From contig CM055901.1 in assembly GCA_029582155.1 (NCBI GenBank), positions 26,858,152-26,922,151 on the forward strand: a DNA stretch of 64,000 bases, written 5' to 3'. Each line of letters begins with the position of its first letter. Positions within the stretch are counted from its first letter, which is position 1. The position numbers and the translations under genes are program-made. The notes under the pieces are model-generated. The model did no database searches. It was not told where the DNA came from and saw only the letters and a program-made list of their open reading frames with translations. The stretch is from Panopea generosa. Its lineage: Eukaryota; Mollusca; Bivalvia; Adapedonta; Hiatellidae. Of the stretch, positions 35,401 through 48,349 are shown piece after piece.

Positions 35401-37775
35401 TGTTTTTTATTTGAATAAGAAAATAAAATGTACTGGAAATAAAACAAACCATATCCGATATATGTGATATCCGAATAAACAAGTGTGCTACAGACGCCAA
35501 GCATTGACGACTCCCACCATTGAGACCATGTTTTTTGCACACATAACAAATCGCTTAATAATTCATACAATTAATGATATTTAACATTTGTATAATATAA
35601 TTCTATTTCCTTAATCAATTATACTGGCATGTATGCGTTCCTATCACGTGTGCTGTAAAGTGAAACGGGCAAAAACCACCCGGTTCGGGAACGAATTTTT
35701 AATTATTTTTATATGAGCGCAAGTGTCGCCATACTAGATATTTCTATGGATGTTTTGTTTAGGTACCAGTTAGTGTTGAACAAACTTTCAGGAATGGCGA
35801 AGAATGCGCTCGATGTTAAAAACACTAAAGAATTGTTGAATATCCATGAAAATAAGCAATTTCCTTAACTATGGGGTATATTAAGGGTAAAAAACAACAA
35901 CATACAATCAGGACACTGTAATATATATGAATGGATCATTGAGGTGTCACCCACCAACAAACAAGTGGTATATTACGTGTTCAGTTTATTTTATATTTTG
36001 TAAATTTATTGGGCCAAATCAAGGCTTCCTGAATCTAGCCCTTTGATGGTCATTTTATAATTTGAATTGTTTTATGTCTATGGAACATGTTGAACTCAAT
36101 TTCATTTTTGAAAAGAGAATTTAGTGAATATAGTCTGAGTGACAAGAGTAGTAATACAATATCATGGCACGAACTACATTTTCACTTTATCAACAGTATA
36201 CACACTGAATAAAAAAATACACTCTTGAATAAATTATCATCTTTTCAAATACTATTTTATGACAATGCAAACAATTAATGAAATACAGCTTTTTCTTCTT
36301 TAGTGAATGTTATAATGAATACGACACTTTTAATATATCTGTCATATTTATTGTTTCTATTGTCACGATGTTATTTCCAACAATGTACATCTCCAAAGAT
36401 TCCTATATTGATATTAGTCTGGTGGGGAAAAAAGCAGAAGGACCGGAGGCCGTAAATTGGTGATGTCTTTTTTTATCAGCCAAAGCAGCCATATATAGGT
36501 AAACACAGTTATCTACGGTGATGGCAGTGCATAAAGGTGTCACTTAGCCGCAGCTATACTAACGACGAACGTTGCTTAGTGTAGATAATTGTGTTTCTGA
36601 AATCGCCCGAAGCCGTTGCACTTAAGACAAAACATTGAGAATAAAAACCAGGAAAAGAACATAAACTTCCCAATTAAGTCTTAATATTTAATACAAAACA
36701 GTTTATTCGACGAAGATGCTTAGGTAGGATAACGCATTCGGTCAAAAAAGTACCAGAGGATTGAAAATTTGCATGCCTAAACTTGTTATATTCTGAAAAA
36801 GCGTAGTAGTAATGATTGATTGTGTAAATATATTTGAAGAAAAAATATAAGTGTTTTTATTCGAAACACAGTTATTGTACAACGCCATATTGGGGAATTA
36901 TTTCTGATCACTGTAATTTTGCGACACTAAAAATCAAATAGTGTATACATAAGACAGAAATCATTGAAAACCTTAACTAAAACCCGATAAATCTAATGTT
37001 ACAATAATCGGCTTTCCATGCGAATTTGTAATAATTTTACATTATATGAAATAAAACTATATAATTATTTACAACCAACAGTAAACATATGATATAAGCA
37101 AAAGTAACATGAGGTACCTCAGTAACTATTCTGATCAATGCTAACATTATTTTTGTTATTAAGTAAGGCTGACCATAGCGGCTAATTACAGCTCTAATAA
37201 CAGCTTCAATCCTGATAAACATTGACCTGATCCTATCATCATGTTGGCCTTACTTCCATCATGACCAGTGTTGATCTTATCTACAAGTTTGCTCAATATA
37301 AGCAACGGTTGTCATCATTTTCAATATTGTTGCCAGGTCGTATGTTTAGCAGTATTCACCTAAGCTACCATTTTCAGATGAATTGTCATTAACTGCGATG
37401 TTGAAAAGACTTTAACTCAGCTAACAATTTTACACCTTGAGAAAAATGAGACAATTGCTTCTTTCATTAAATAATTTATATAACATTGAAATCAGCTGCC
37501 ATTGAAATAAACTCTCAAGTATGAAAGAGTTCAGATATCTTAATATTCAATATTGATTGCATCTTTCCTCACGATCAATAGGACGCCCGATACCATTAGT
37601 CACCTGTTTTATATATTAAGCTATGATCCCTATTGATATCGCCTTGCTTTAGTTACTACCTTTAGCACTAGTGAAATCATCTGTCATCATAAATGACATC
37701 AGGAGGTTTATTGACGATTACTTAAACACAGTAGCATCGATGAAGACGCTGGAGATACGTGTATAGAAATTGAAT
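32460..37775. other. Anonymous DNA, mostly featureless
   Basis: A diverged tRNA-like head (complement contains tagcgtagtggtagagtgg) at about 34,830-34,905 on the minus strand may be a SINE relic. An AT-rich inverted repeat lies at about 34,450-34,515. An inverted pair (aaacacagttatctac at about 36,502 and gtagataattgtgttt at about 36,580) suggests a small foldback. A possible terminal exon at 35,253-35,383 (-) is discussed in the findings. No other gene or element is seen. Confidence 0.4.
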
Positions 37776-37779
37776 ATTA

Positions 37780-38752
37780 TAATAAAAGTAGAATAAGTAG
37801 AAATAACAGCAGCAGTAGTAGTAGCAGCAGTAGAAGAAGTATAAGAAATAGCAGCAGAAGAAGTAGAAGCAGCAGAAGTAGTAATAAAAGTAGCAGCAGC
37901 AGAAGAAGTAGTAATATCAACAGAAGACGTAGTAATAGTAGTAACAGCGGCATAAGTAGAAGAAGCAGCAGTAGAAGTAGTAGCAGAAGGAGTAGTAGTT
38001 ATAGCAGCAACAGAAGTAATAGTAGTTGTAGCAACAGCAGTAGTAGTAGCAGCAGCTGTAGCAGTAGCACCAGCAGAATTCGTTGATGTTGTTATTATTG
38101 TTTTTTATTGCTGTTGTTATTGTTGTAATAGTATTAGAAGTAGTAGCAGCAGCAAACATAGTAGTAGCAGCAAAACTAGTAGAAGTTGTAGCAGCAACAA
38201 AAGTAGTAGTAGCATCAGCAGCAAAAGTAATAGTAGTAGTATCAGCATCAGTAGTAGTAGTATCAGCAGCAAAATATCAGTAGTATAAGCAACAAATGTA
38301 ATAGAAGCAGCAACAGCAGTAGTAGCAGTAGCACCAAAAGTAGAAGTATTAGAAGCAGAAAAATTAGTCGTAGAAGAAGAGGTAGTAGCAGCAGAAGTAG
38401 TTGTAGAAGCAGTTGCAAATGTAGAAGTAGTTATAGTAGTAGCCGCAATAGAAATAGTTGTAGCAGCAGCAGCAGAAGTAATAGTTATATCAGCAGCAGA
38501 AGTAGTAGTATTAACAGCAGCAGAAGTAGTAGTTGTAGCAGCAGAAGTAGCAGTAGAAGTAGCATTAGCAGAAGTATTAGTAATAGCAGCAACATAAGTA
38601 TTAGTAACAGAAGTAGTAGTAATAGCAGCAGCAGAAGTAATAGTAGTAACAGCAGCAGTAGTAGCAGCAGCTGAAGAAGTAGCAGAAGTAGTAGTAGCAA
38701 CATGATTAGCCGTAGTAGTAGCAGTAGTCGTTGTTGTTGTTGTTATTTTTCT
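37780..38752. repeat. Imperfect trinucleotide tract (AGC/AGT/AGA type), ~970 bp
   Basis: Nearly continuous triplets of the form ARN (agc, agt, aga, with ata and aca) run in register for about 1 kb. The strand sense flips to GTT/GTT-like triplets at about 38,083-38,130 and again at 38,728-38,750. The poly-Leu and Val/Ala-rich open frames on either strand are translations of this tract and not genes. Confidence 0.95.
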
Positions 38753-39399
38753 TTATTGCTATTAATATCTTTTAAGTTTGTGAATCACCTCATGTATAGG
38801 AGGGAATCCATTCAATATGTACATATTGATAGTGGTTTTGCATAATGCTATTACAAATATATATTTATGTTTCCGTACCGCACTTAATCAATAAATGCAT
38901 CAACGTGAAAAAGCTTCTGAAGCACTTATAACGTCAAAATAAAATCGATTAATTGACGTTCACTTTGGAAGTCATACAAATTTGCGACACACGATAATAT
39001 AACATCCGGAGACATATTCATGTTGGTGCATGTATACAGATTTCAAAAATGAAATTACGCTGTAATTTTGTAGACACTTTTATCGAAGCCAGTCGGATAA
39101 ACTGAATGTAAACACACTTCATTTTTGAATAACAGAATGTATTCTGTCAAATCATTTTTTCTTGAACACTTTTGCAAAATTAATGCTGTTAATTTTACAT
39201 TCATGTAACACTGACATAGATAGTTCATCTGATCACGTGACACAGACTAATATGGCTTCCGAGCGTCTCCAGTGCCAGTTTGATGTTTTCTTAGAGTAGT
39301 ATATAATAGTGAATTCGTCATTTGATATTGTCATATGAAAATGAATGTTCTATGGTTTCTTGAATTGATAATATTTTCCGAGAGTTATATCAACTGGAA

Positions 39400-39790
39400 T
39401 AAATGTATATCATAAATGAACGTCATAAATGTTGATCATAAAAGTCGATGATCAATGTACATCATATATACATCATAATTGTACATGTGTACATCATAAA
39501 TGTCGCTCATAAATGTCGATAATGAATTAACTTTATAAATGTCGCTCATAAATGTCGATTATAAATGTATATCATAATGTCGATTATAAATGAACATTAT
39601 AAATGTCGATCATTAATGTGCATCATCGATGTATATAATAAATGCCGATCATAGATGTCGACAATAAATATATATAATAAAAGTCGATCATCAATGTCGA
39701 TCATCAATGTCGATCATCAATGTTCATCATGAAAGTCGATCATAAATGTACATCATCAATTTCGATCATAAATGTACATCACTCGATGTA
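39400..39790 (+). repeat. 13-bp minisatellite (gtcgatcatcaat)
   Basis: Units of about 12-13 bases with core tcgatcataaatg/tcgatcatcaatg recur about 30 times with variable spacing and substitutions (tacatcat, tcgctcat). The most regular part is 39,680-39,780. Confidence 0.9.
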
Positions 39791-39794
39791 GCGA

Positions 39795-42030
39795 GTACAA
39801 ACGAAAAAAGGGGTCATTCTATAACATATATCACCTTGTAAACGACAGTCATGTAAACAATCATATCAGAACAGTTTAACGGCTTCGGTATTTTACATAA
39901 TACTTATCTAAAATATGTCATTGTTATGTTTAACTATTGTGCCATTTCTATATACAACGTGTACGACTATACTGATTACTTGTTTTTATTTTATGTCTCA
40001 TCATATATACAGCAATATAAAACATACATTACAATATCACAAAAGAAGATGTACATATGTCATTCTAAAATATAATTATAAGAGATCATATTAACTTATC
40101 TAAGAAAACATACATTCACAATATATTACATTATATTTTAAAGGCAATTTATAAAAATATAATACATAATAAAAAAAGAAAATTGAACAACGGACGTAAA
40201 TATATTATATTTACAATGCATGATATCGTTGCGTACAATTATCAAACAACTGGTGCTGGAATACAATGCTTAGCCAGTCCATAAAAGGAAATGTGGCCGA
40301 ATATAAATGTAACGAGAGGCACTTGCACATGAGGTAGTTGTTGACAAATTCAGGTCATTTAGAGCCACTACCTAAACATACAGGCAGCTGTTTGTATACT
40401 AATTAAATTGTATACTAAATAAGATGAATAAGACCAGGAACATTTTGTAATTAATTTTTTTTTTACAAACCAAAGTTCAGTCAATGAAGCTTCAGTAACA
40501 ACAGATAAAGTGTCCCAGGAAAATGCGGATAAAAATAATGAATATAAAGATTTCACCCTTTCCTTTCCTTTCTGACCCAAGGTGCAATTCTATTGGTTAA
40601 GCTACAAATCAGAGTACGACATGGGGCAATGTTTGGTTATCATGAGTTCGAGGTCTTGGAACAGAATAAAATGAAAACGTATAATAAAGCCATAAATACA
40701 CTATTCTCTGTTTGAATAAGCTAGCCAATTATTGTATATATTAATCTTTACTTGAGAGGAGATTATATCATACTTTAAAAAACTGTTATAATAAATATTA
40801 ACACCTGATTAAAAAAAGTCTTATACACACATAATGCACATGAAAACTAAAGAAGTTTAAATAAAAAAGTCTTTCAACAAATTACAATTTACTGTTTATG
40901 TAAATGGAGACCTATCTTAAAACTTGAACCATTTGAACTTCCCTTACTCCCTGTAATACAAGTATCCTCAACATCAAGGCAGATGTACGTAAATGATGTA
41001 TGATTAATGTTAACAAAGATGAAATCATAATTTTAAATACAGATAATAATAATCAATCGAGTCTAAACAAAGAACCGAAAAGCAAACACTATGTACTGTT
41101 TTTTATAAAATGAAACAACAATACGAATTTAAATGAAATTAATATCAAAAGAAATGTTTCTATAAACCTATGGTTCCTTTTTCTCTTCAAATCTTTAAGC
41201 CGTTTCTTTAAGCGTATGTGTGTTATTAATTAAAATAAATTATATATTTATATATATTAGGAAATATAAAAGAATATATTTATTTTCGGACACCTCTTTG
41301 CTTCGTTTGCAGATAAGCAATGACTCTTTTCTAAAATACGCCTACTATATTTCATGTAAAAGCGGATGAGTTTTTTACTGATGTTTCTCATCAAATGGAA
41401 GATATGTGATACATCGTATATGTTATACATTGTATATGTGATATATCGTATGTGTGTGATATTTAGTATATGTTTATGTTATCTATCGTACTGACTAAAC
41501 AACATTTGTGGCTGTCGTATGAAGTTTGATAACATCTGTTTTCATAGAATGATAACGAAATGAAAGAACCTCAATGTACAATATGTGTTGTTATTTTATC
41601 CTGATATAAATACAAACTCGGCTATGTATCAGCTTACATTAAACACTGTCACAGTTTTGCCGGCAAAAGGTTACTAGGTAATATACCTTCGTGGGCGGTA
41701 GTGGTTATATATCTTATATCTTTACATTTTCAATGCATTCGGCCTAAATGAATTATATAGATCAAGTGCATTTCATTTACCAATGCAGCTGGGCGAAGCT
41801 AAAAGTACCAGTTTGCATTTTATTGGTTACACGATTTTGTTTTGCTGGTGAGACGTCACGTTGCCGTTAGTTTCACGTGACGTTTGTCGTAAGTTGTCCT
41901 ACAAATGTGTGGTTGGCAACGTCGCTGTTATATTCATGACATTGGCTTTGCGGGTTAATGTGTATAACTTGCTTTTTAAATAACACAACGGCAAAAGATA
42001 ACGTAATATCTAAAATAGTTGGAAAATATA
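39795..42030. other. Anonymous AT-rich DNA
   Basis: Only short frames are open. A weak tRNA-like box B (gagttcgaggtc, near 40,647) could mark an old SINE. Several cacgtga/gacgtca-like strings lie at 41,850-41,885. Nothing else is supported. Confidence 0.35.
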
Positions 42031-42062
42031 ATATAAATAAATGGATTAAAAACCGACTTTTT

Positions 42063-42156
42063 AGTTTTCATCGCGTGATGAAAAACATTAGGTCAGTTTA
42101 ATGTTGCTTTACGAACATTAAACTGGCCTAATGTATTTCATCACCCGATGAAAACT
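42063..42156. repeat. Long hairpin: 43-bp arms, 8-base loop
   Basis: The left arm is 42,063-42,105, the loop gctttacg is 42,106-42,113, and the right arm is 42,114-42,156. The arms pair over all 43 positions with three mismatches. Weaker complementarity extends outward over another ~25 bases (ggattaaaaaccga versus the complement of ggcctttttatcc). It could be a foldback DNA element or a transcribed hairpin such as a miRNA precursor; the sequence alone does not decide. Confidence 0.85.
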
Positions 42157-42979
42157 ATTAATTGGCCTTTTTATCCTTGAATCTTGTATATACCTTGTGT
42201 GTTAATATCGGTTAACATGTTATTAATATATAACGAACTGGTACAGGACAACTTGCCCCATGTGGGTCAGGCTGTACGTCATCACTTTAGCCATTAACCC
42301 CAGAATGTTGCTAGAAAGTGGCATGATTTAAACCTTTCGTGCGTAGTTTGGTCGACCGGTGTGTTCCAGGGGCCACATGTGCTGCCATGCTCTAACCAGT
42401 CAGTCAAACGTCCACATGAAAGTGCCAATGCGTGATAGCATTAAGCTATAAACATGTGTTTGATATGTCAGGTTTGTTTAATATGATATTAAAAAGTTAG
42501 CCAATAAAATAATTAATACTGTTCACAGTTATGTCCTCACCACTATAACTGAGAACATATCGATATTATTTTCTTTATTTTTTTCTTAATTTTTTGTTAT
42601 CACTTTAAATATGCATGTACAACTGAGTTTTATGAAACAATAATTTCAATATCCAAATGGTTATTGCTCGAGTGTGTTTTTTTTCTTTTCTTTATTATAA
42701 ATATAAAGATACACTTACAATAACAATTGGTATATTGACATTTTTGTTTCATTTAGGCCTATTGTTTCATCGTCATAAAAACATTTATTTTCAATTTTCA
42801 CCAATAGGATTTTTTTCATGACAACGACCAGCTAAATACATCGAATTCACCGATATAACTTTTTCCTGTGCATGGAATTTTAGTGAGAGCTTGATTTTGG
42901 TATGGTTTTCTCCAAAATAAACGCACTAGCGGGGCAATGCATTTTTCAAATTGGGGTATAAATTTTTTTATTATATATA

Positions 42980-43870
42980 ATTATTTTTTGAAGAGTTTCA
43001 CACCAAATAGGTGGTATACAGATATGTGATATTTTGATATTAAATAGATATTGTTTAAACCGAAATGGGTGGGTCTATATACAAGGTAATTCGGTATCCA
43101 CGGCCATAAATGGCATATAAATCCCCTTTTTAGGACAGACTTTCCACATAATGATTAAACAATGTTTTAGACATCAAGATGAATAAAATATTGCCCCCAA
43201 AAATGTGGAGAAAAAAACAACATAATTTCCTGTATTCCAAGAGTATTCCTATGTAATCCATTGAGCCTAATCCCTTTATTTAAACAAACTTGAAATCCTT
43301 TAATATTCATTTGGATTATTTACACCAAATATAACCATAATTATTTGAACAAATATGCTGATACATGTACCTTACATGTATCAACTCGCCCTTAAAGGAC
43401 CTAGCCTAGTATAACCACACTAACTATGACTAAATAAAGCATCAGATAATAACTGTTCGACGATTGAAATGATGCGGAAAATAGAGGAGAAAAAAAAGTT
43501 TCCTGTTTCCTTTAAACATTCTTTTGTAAAAATCAAAGTAGACTTATTATGCTACAATGGACCCTAACCCCGGTTACCTGTTTATATGAACAAACTTGAA
43601 ACCCCTACTCATAGGGATCATGTATACCAAATATTAAAAAGAAATTGCTGAAGGCTTTTTACTTGAAATTTCCCCATATTCAAATGATGTTGGGCAGGGC
43701 CCGGGGCCAAATTTGACCCAACAGTCAAGACTTGTATTAAATTTGATGAAAATATATGAAATGGTTTCAGAGAAAAAATTCGTCTGAAGCAAAAGATAAC
43801 GACTAATGATACACAAGGTGATCACAAAAACTCCTCATAATGAGCCTTCAGCTCAGGTGAACAAAATATT
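42980..43870. repeat. Dispersed-repeat-like segment with two related ~300-bp halves
   Basis: Blocks recur in order: 'aaacttgaaa(t/c)cc' then 'ta.accaaatat' at about 43,287-43,330 and at 43,593-43,633, each preceded by a 'ttcctgt' segment and an A-rich run. The segment ends cctcataatgagccttcagc plus tcaggtgaac, a motif I associate with dispersed repeats of bivalve genomes (recollection, not checked). Element class is unknown. Confidence 0.4.
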
Positions 43871-44074
43871 CGTTCTTATTAGATAAACCATTATTATAAC
43901 CGTATGTTACCCCTAAATGATCCGTAAGACATATTTGTCACTATTGTTGGTAATTGCCCCAATCTTGAATTTTACATTGGAAAAAAAAACATCTTTATAT
44001 TCTCACATTTACAAATAACACACATGTAAAATTGAAGTACAACAGGTCTTAGACTATTGGTTTCATTTTTTAAA

Positions 44075-44285
44075 GAGGATTTTATGCCGTTTTCAACACA
44101 TTTCAGGTTATTTATGGTATATACAGTTTTAATTGTGGAGACAGACCCCAGAATGAATCTGAGTATAACCACTGTCCTTCTGCAGCCTCACATAAAGGTT
44201 TTTGGGCAAGCGCTACTCGAACCTTAGAAGTGAGAGGTAAGTGATCTCGAGACGGTGCCTTTGACTACTCAGCCATGGAAGATCT
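44075..44285 (-). mobile_element. SINE family 1, diverged copy
   Basis: In order on the plus strand it shares cacatttcaggttat, cagttttaattgtggag (versus cagttttactggtggag), cacataaaggtttttgg, actcgaacc, gagaggtaagtgatct and gccatgga with the copies at 52.6 and 59.1 kb. The tRNA-like head lies at the right end, so the element is on the minus strand. Confidence 0.75.
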
Positions 44286-44289
44286 CTAT

Positions 44290-45480
44290 ATTTGTTTCAA
44301 CAGCTTACACGCCATCGCACATGCCCTCGTTACCTTTGGCCAAGAAAGCTAATAGAACATAACCCAACTTGGGTATGGGTCATTTTCGTTTAATACTTTC
44401 ATTTTAGTAAGGTTATTTTGAATTTAAAGGTAACCAATTGTGCAAATATGATATACTGTAACTAGTTTAACTGGTGAGCAGTTTAAAATTATTAAATTCC
44501 ATTTTCTGTTGAGCTGCTCTTTGATTCAGTCGTTTGTACGAATTTCTAAACGCCTTTTCTTAACAATATTTCAGTCATTTAACATAAAGTAACATATAAA
44601 TAGGTCGGACATCACCATTTGTTCTATTATGGCATCGGGAATAATGGTTACCATAATAAGCGCTCAATAATTATGTGGACAATACATCTGGCATACTGGG
44701 TGGTCAAAGATCAAACTTCACCATTAAACTTTACTTTGAAGTTGAGTATAATGCTTAATAGTATTCAGATAAAGACGAAGTTGAAGTGAATATCAAGTGT
44801 CAATATTTAATTAACCAATTAGCTTGAAAAATAGTATATTTTATATATTTTCTTTCTTATTTCAAAGAATATTTTCAAAGAATAATTCTAGTTTTCCCAG
44901 ACATGCTCTGGATATATAGAACAACACATTTTAACTAACAAACATAAAACGGTTTTACAGTTTATCAGTGGTGATCAAATTTTATGCCGTCGTGTATTTC
45001 CTTAAACTTCTTTAAGCCATGCAGCAGCTTTTTGGCAATAGCGGGAAACCAGCAATTGGTTTGTCTTGGTTATCCTATCATTGCAAAGATAAAGTAAGTT
45101 TCTGTAATACGATGTAATTCAAGAGTGGTTGCAGGGATTTCTCACCAGGCAAAAAAATCAATTATAGGAAGATGTGTAACATACGTCAGACAATTTTGTG
45201 ATGCTAATTGAACATAAGCCAGACAATTTTAATTGGTGTCGCTAATGTTTGACCAGGGTCACAGAGATACACAACAGTTCAATCGCACGGCTATTCAGAG
45301 TGTGTGCATTAGAAGCATATAACAGTTAAATAGGAGTTCTGTTTAACAATTAAGCAGTTAATGCAATTATAATTTTATGTTCTATAGTTAGATTTGTATT
45401 CACAGATTTCAAATATCTACAAAAGATATCAGTCCAAACGGTTATAATGTCTACCATTTACCGTTATCCATTGTATTTAT
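44290..45480. other. Anonymous AT-rich DNA
   Basis: I see no gene, element or strong repeat in this stretch. Confidence 0.35.
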
Positions 45481-45486
45481 TTATTT

Positions 45487-45660
45487 TACATTGATTGTAC
45501 AACAAATTCGTACAACTTTTTCAAATCACCCTCGAAGCATTCATGGATAGAACCAGAACTAGGAATATGCGGAAAAAGGATCAAGGACACCACACATTAC
45601 CCTGGCGGGGGATCGGACCCACGACCCGGTTGTAGCTGAATAAAGTGCTTCATTAATCGC
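45487..45660 (-). mobile_element. tRNA-derived SINE, family 2, minus-strand copy
   Basis: The complement reads gtcgtgggtccgatccccc (box B region), then atgtgtggtgtccttgatcc, ccgcatattcctagttctgg and cttcgagggtgattt, colinear with the copy at 11,414-11,625. The A-rich end with aataaataaa lies to the left (about 45,487), as expected for a minus-strand insertion. Confidence 0.75.
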
Positions 45661-46399
45661 TTCTACATCGATCATAATTTACTCTGTATGACCTCTGCTC
45701 CAATAGTATGAACTAACTATTACTTCCATTTTATCAGGATGAAATAGGACAGGTCGAAAAACTTGCTACCGATAAACGTTTCGTGCATACAAAGCAGAAA
45801 AAAATACAAAAAATACGATAATGTTTCTAATTTTAGTAACAATAAAAACATGTTTCAGCTGTCGACTAAAGAATAATGATGTTTTGCATAACTGAGCGTT
45901 ACAACAACATTGCAGCACGTTATTACCTCAAATAACTAACTGACGATGTGACGTTGGACAAGCGAGGAAGACATTCGCCGACAAGAAAGCGTTGTTACCT
46001 TGTAAAATATGGCTGTATCCATTAGGCATAATTATGTTTTTGTATACTCGAATCATGTATAATACAAATCAATAGACACTCTATCTAGTGTTCGTCATAA
46101 AGAAACTTTAACATAGCAACACCTGTATCTGTAGAACCAACTGTATATTGATCACCTAACCATTATTGCAGGCATGTCAGGAACAGTTTAATAGGCAATA
46201 CATAGAAAAGACTACGTCTAATGAGAAGATTATTGACTTTGAAGTGACGATGTCTTTGTTATCTTTTCGTGGATATAAAATATCTTATAGCAACATCAGC
46301 TACTGCAACGATTGTGGATCAAATTAAACAGTTTTTCAATATGTTCATTAGTAACTATATACGTTAAATTCATGAGGGTTTGACGTGTTCAAGTTGAAA

Positions 46400-47130
46400 C
46401 TAGAGATAACGTTTTCTGATGTTGAAATGTCGAAATTTCAAGAGTAAATGTTGAAGTTAAAATGGTCTTGGCTACATTTAAAATTACCTGTTGAAATATT
46501 TCCATGTATAACTTGGTAACTAGGTATGTGAAAAGATGTATATATATACAAAATGATACTCTTATTTTCATTCAAAATGTTAAAATGAACAATTATAGAA
46601 ATGTTTGCTTGTAAGCATTTGTCAATCGTACATGTATAATCTAGTAATGGCAACTATTCTTAAAGGACGATTGTTAATTGTACGTGTATAATCTATAAAT
46701 GGTAACGTTTCTTAACGGACTATTGTCAATTTTACAAGTCAAAACTAGCAATGACAATGTTTTTAATCGTAATGTGTCAGTTCTGAATTACAAAATTAGC
46801 AATTATAATGTTTGCTCTAGCAACGACAGTGCTTGCTTGTCGACATTTGTCGATTTTAGATGTACAACCTAGCAACGATAGCGTTTGCTTGTCGACACCA
46901 TTTGTGAGCTCCATAGGTCAGAACTATCAATGATTTGTCATTGTCAACTTTACATGTTGAAACTAACGTTGATAGTGATAATGTCTGCTTCTTGACGTTG
47001 GAAACCTTATAGAGATAATAAAGTAGTTATAATGTTTGACGACAAATGTCAATTCACTGGATCATCCAGTAATGATACTCTTATTTTGTGGGCGTTAATA
47101 GTTGAAACTAGCAGCTGTAATGATACATCG
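46400..47130 (+). repeat. Degenerate ~70-bp tandem repeat
   Basis: A theme of 'aacctagcaacgatagcg / tttgcttgtcgacattt / gtcaattttacatgta' recurs with strong divergence across about 700 bases (for example near 46,602, 46,680, 46,740, 46,835, 46,885, 46,950). It appears to be an old minisatellite. Confidence 0.6.
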
Positions 47131-47559
47131 ATAATGTAAAAGAAGAAGTTGATCAAACAACCAGTCATGATAACAAAGATCTAAATAAAAGAAAGTATCA
47201 CAATAATTATATTTAAGGAGAATCTTGGAATTGATTGAGAACTTAACCTGTTAATATAGATTCCTTTCTTTTAATTGACATGCGGCGTAATTACGTGTTT
47301 CCCTCATATATTTCATTTTAATGAACTCGGTTTGTTCTCCATTTTTCAAATCTCATTTACAACTGCCATAATTCGTTTTCATAAAGAACTACACACCATT
47401 TAAAGCACTATTTGAAATGAATGTCTATTTGTTTTGTTTCTCTTTAGTTTATACTAATTTATTTTAGCTCGACTTCGAAGAAAGCTTAAAGCGTATGTGA
47501 ACCGCTAGACATTTCGCTTCGTTTTTAAAACCAGTACTGAGCGTTATTTTATGATCAGC

Positions 47560-47650
47560 ATCGATTCGAGCTGGGAATCGGCAAAATCTGGCTTTAGAGG
47601 TCAATGCGTTATCCGTTACGCTACCGCGTTCATCGAGGATACGTGACATT
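47560..47650 (-). mobile_element. tRNA-like SINE head fragment
   Basis: The complement contains gcggtagcgtaacggataac (box A-like) and gattcccagctcgaatcg (box B-like) at tRNA-like spacing. It differs from families 1 and 2, and no SINE body was recognised next to it. Confidence 0.4.
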
Positions 47651-48061
47651 AGAGACAACCGCCTCAGTACATCAATAGGAAAGGATATTGCAGATTAGTT
47701 TAAATGTGGTCCACTTACCCTCGCTGTTCCCCGTCGTCAAAGACTAAGGCTATACTGTGTATATAAAAATATCGCTGCCATACGACAACAAAACAAATAA
47801 ATAACACTCCAATACCCAAACATTACGTTATATCACATTATTGTGACATATAAAAATAAAATAATAGGGCGCATAACTACATGTCTCTTTGATCATTTTA
47901 TATGCAAAGACTACAATATTAATGACATGATGATATGACTATTACCGTACAGTATCATCCTGTCAAATAATATATTGTACAAATCACGATCGAAGTATTG
48001 CATGTTTCAAACCAGTAATAAACATATAAATATGCAGAGTATTGCTCAAAGACAAAACAAA

Positions 48062-48135
48062 TAGCTATTGGCGGATTATCGAACCTGCGACTGTCCGATC
48101 ACTGGTCTAGTTATCTGCAACTAGACCATGCGCTC
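48062..48135 (-). mobile_element. SINE family 2-like head fragment
   Basis: The complement begins gtggagcgcatggtctagtt and includes agtcgcaggttcgataat, resembling the head of the 11.4-kb SINE (ggagcgcgtggtccagtgg, gtcgtgggttcgaac). A body was not found, so it is a truncated relic or a different tRNA-headed family. Confidence 0.4.
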
Positions 48136-48349
48136 CACACTATTCGGTAATTCGTCTTGATGCTTCTGATTATGTTGCTTGAACTCTCAAGTGTCTCATA
48201 TTGAAGTTTCTCGTACAAATTTAGAAAGTAAAACATTCATATCATTATATTTCTTGCCATGGGCTAAACAGTTGTTCTACTGACCACAGCACAATTATTT
48301 GAATGTGTTTTTATTTCTAGTACATATTTGGTGGGCCTTTTAACAACTT

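Noticed and set aside
38083..38703. Poly-Leu and Val/Ala-rich frames as membrane proteins
   Set aside because: They are translations of the trinucleotide tract on either strand, with no start context or flanking coding sequence.
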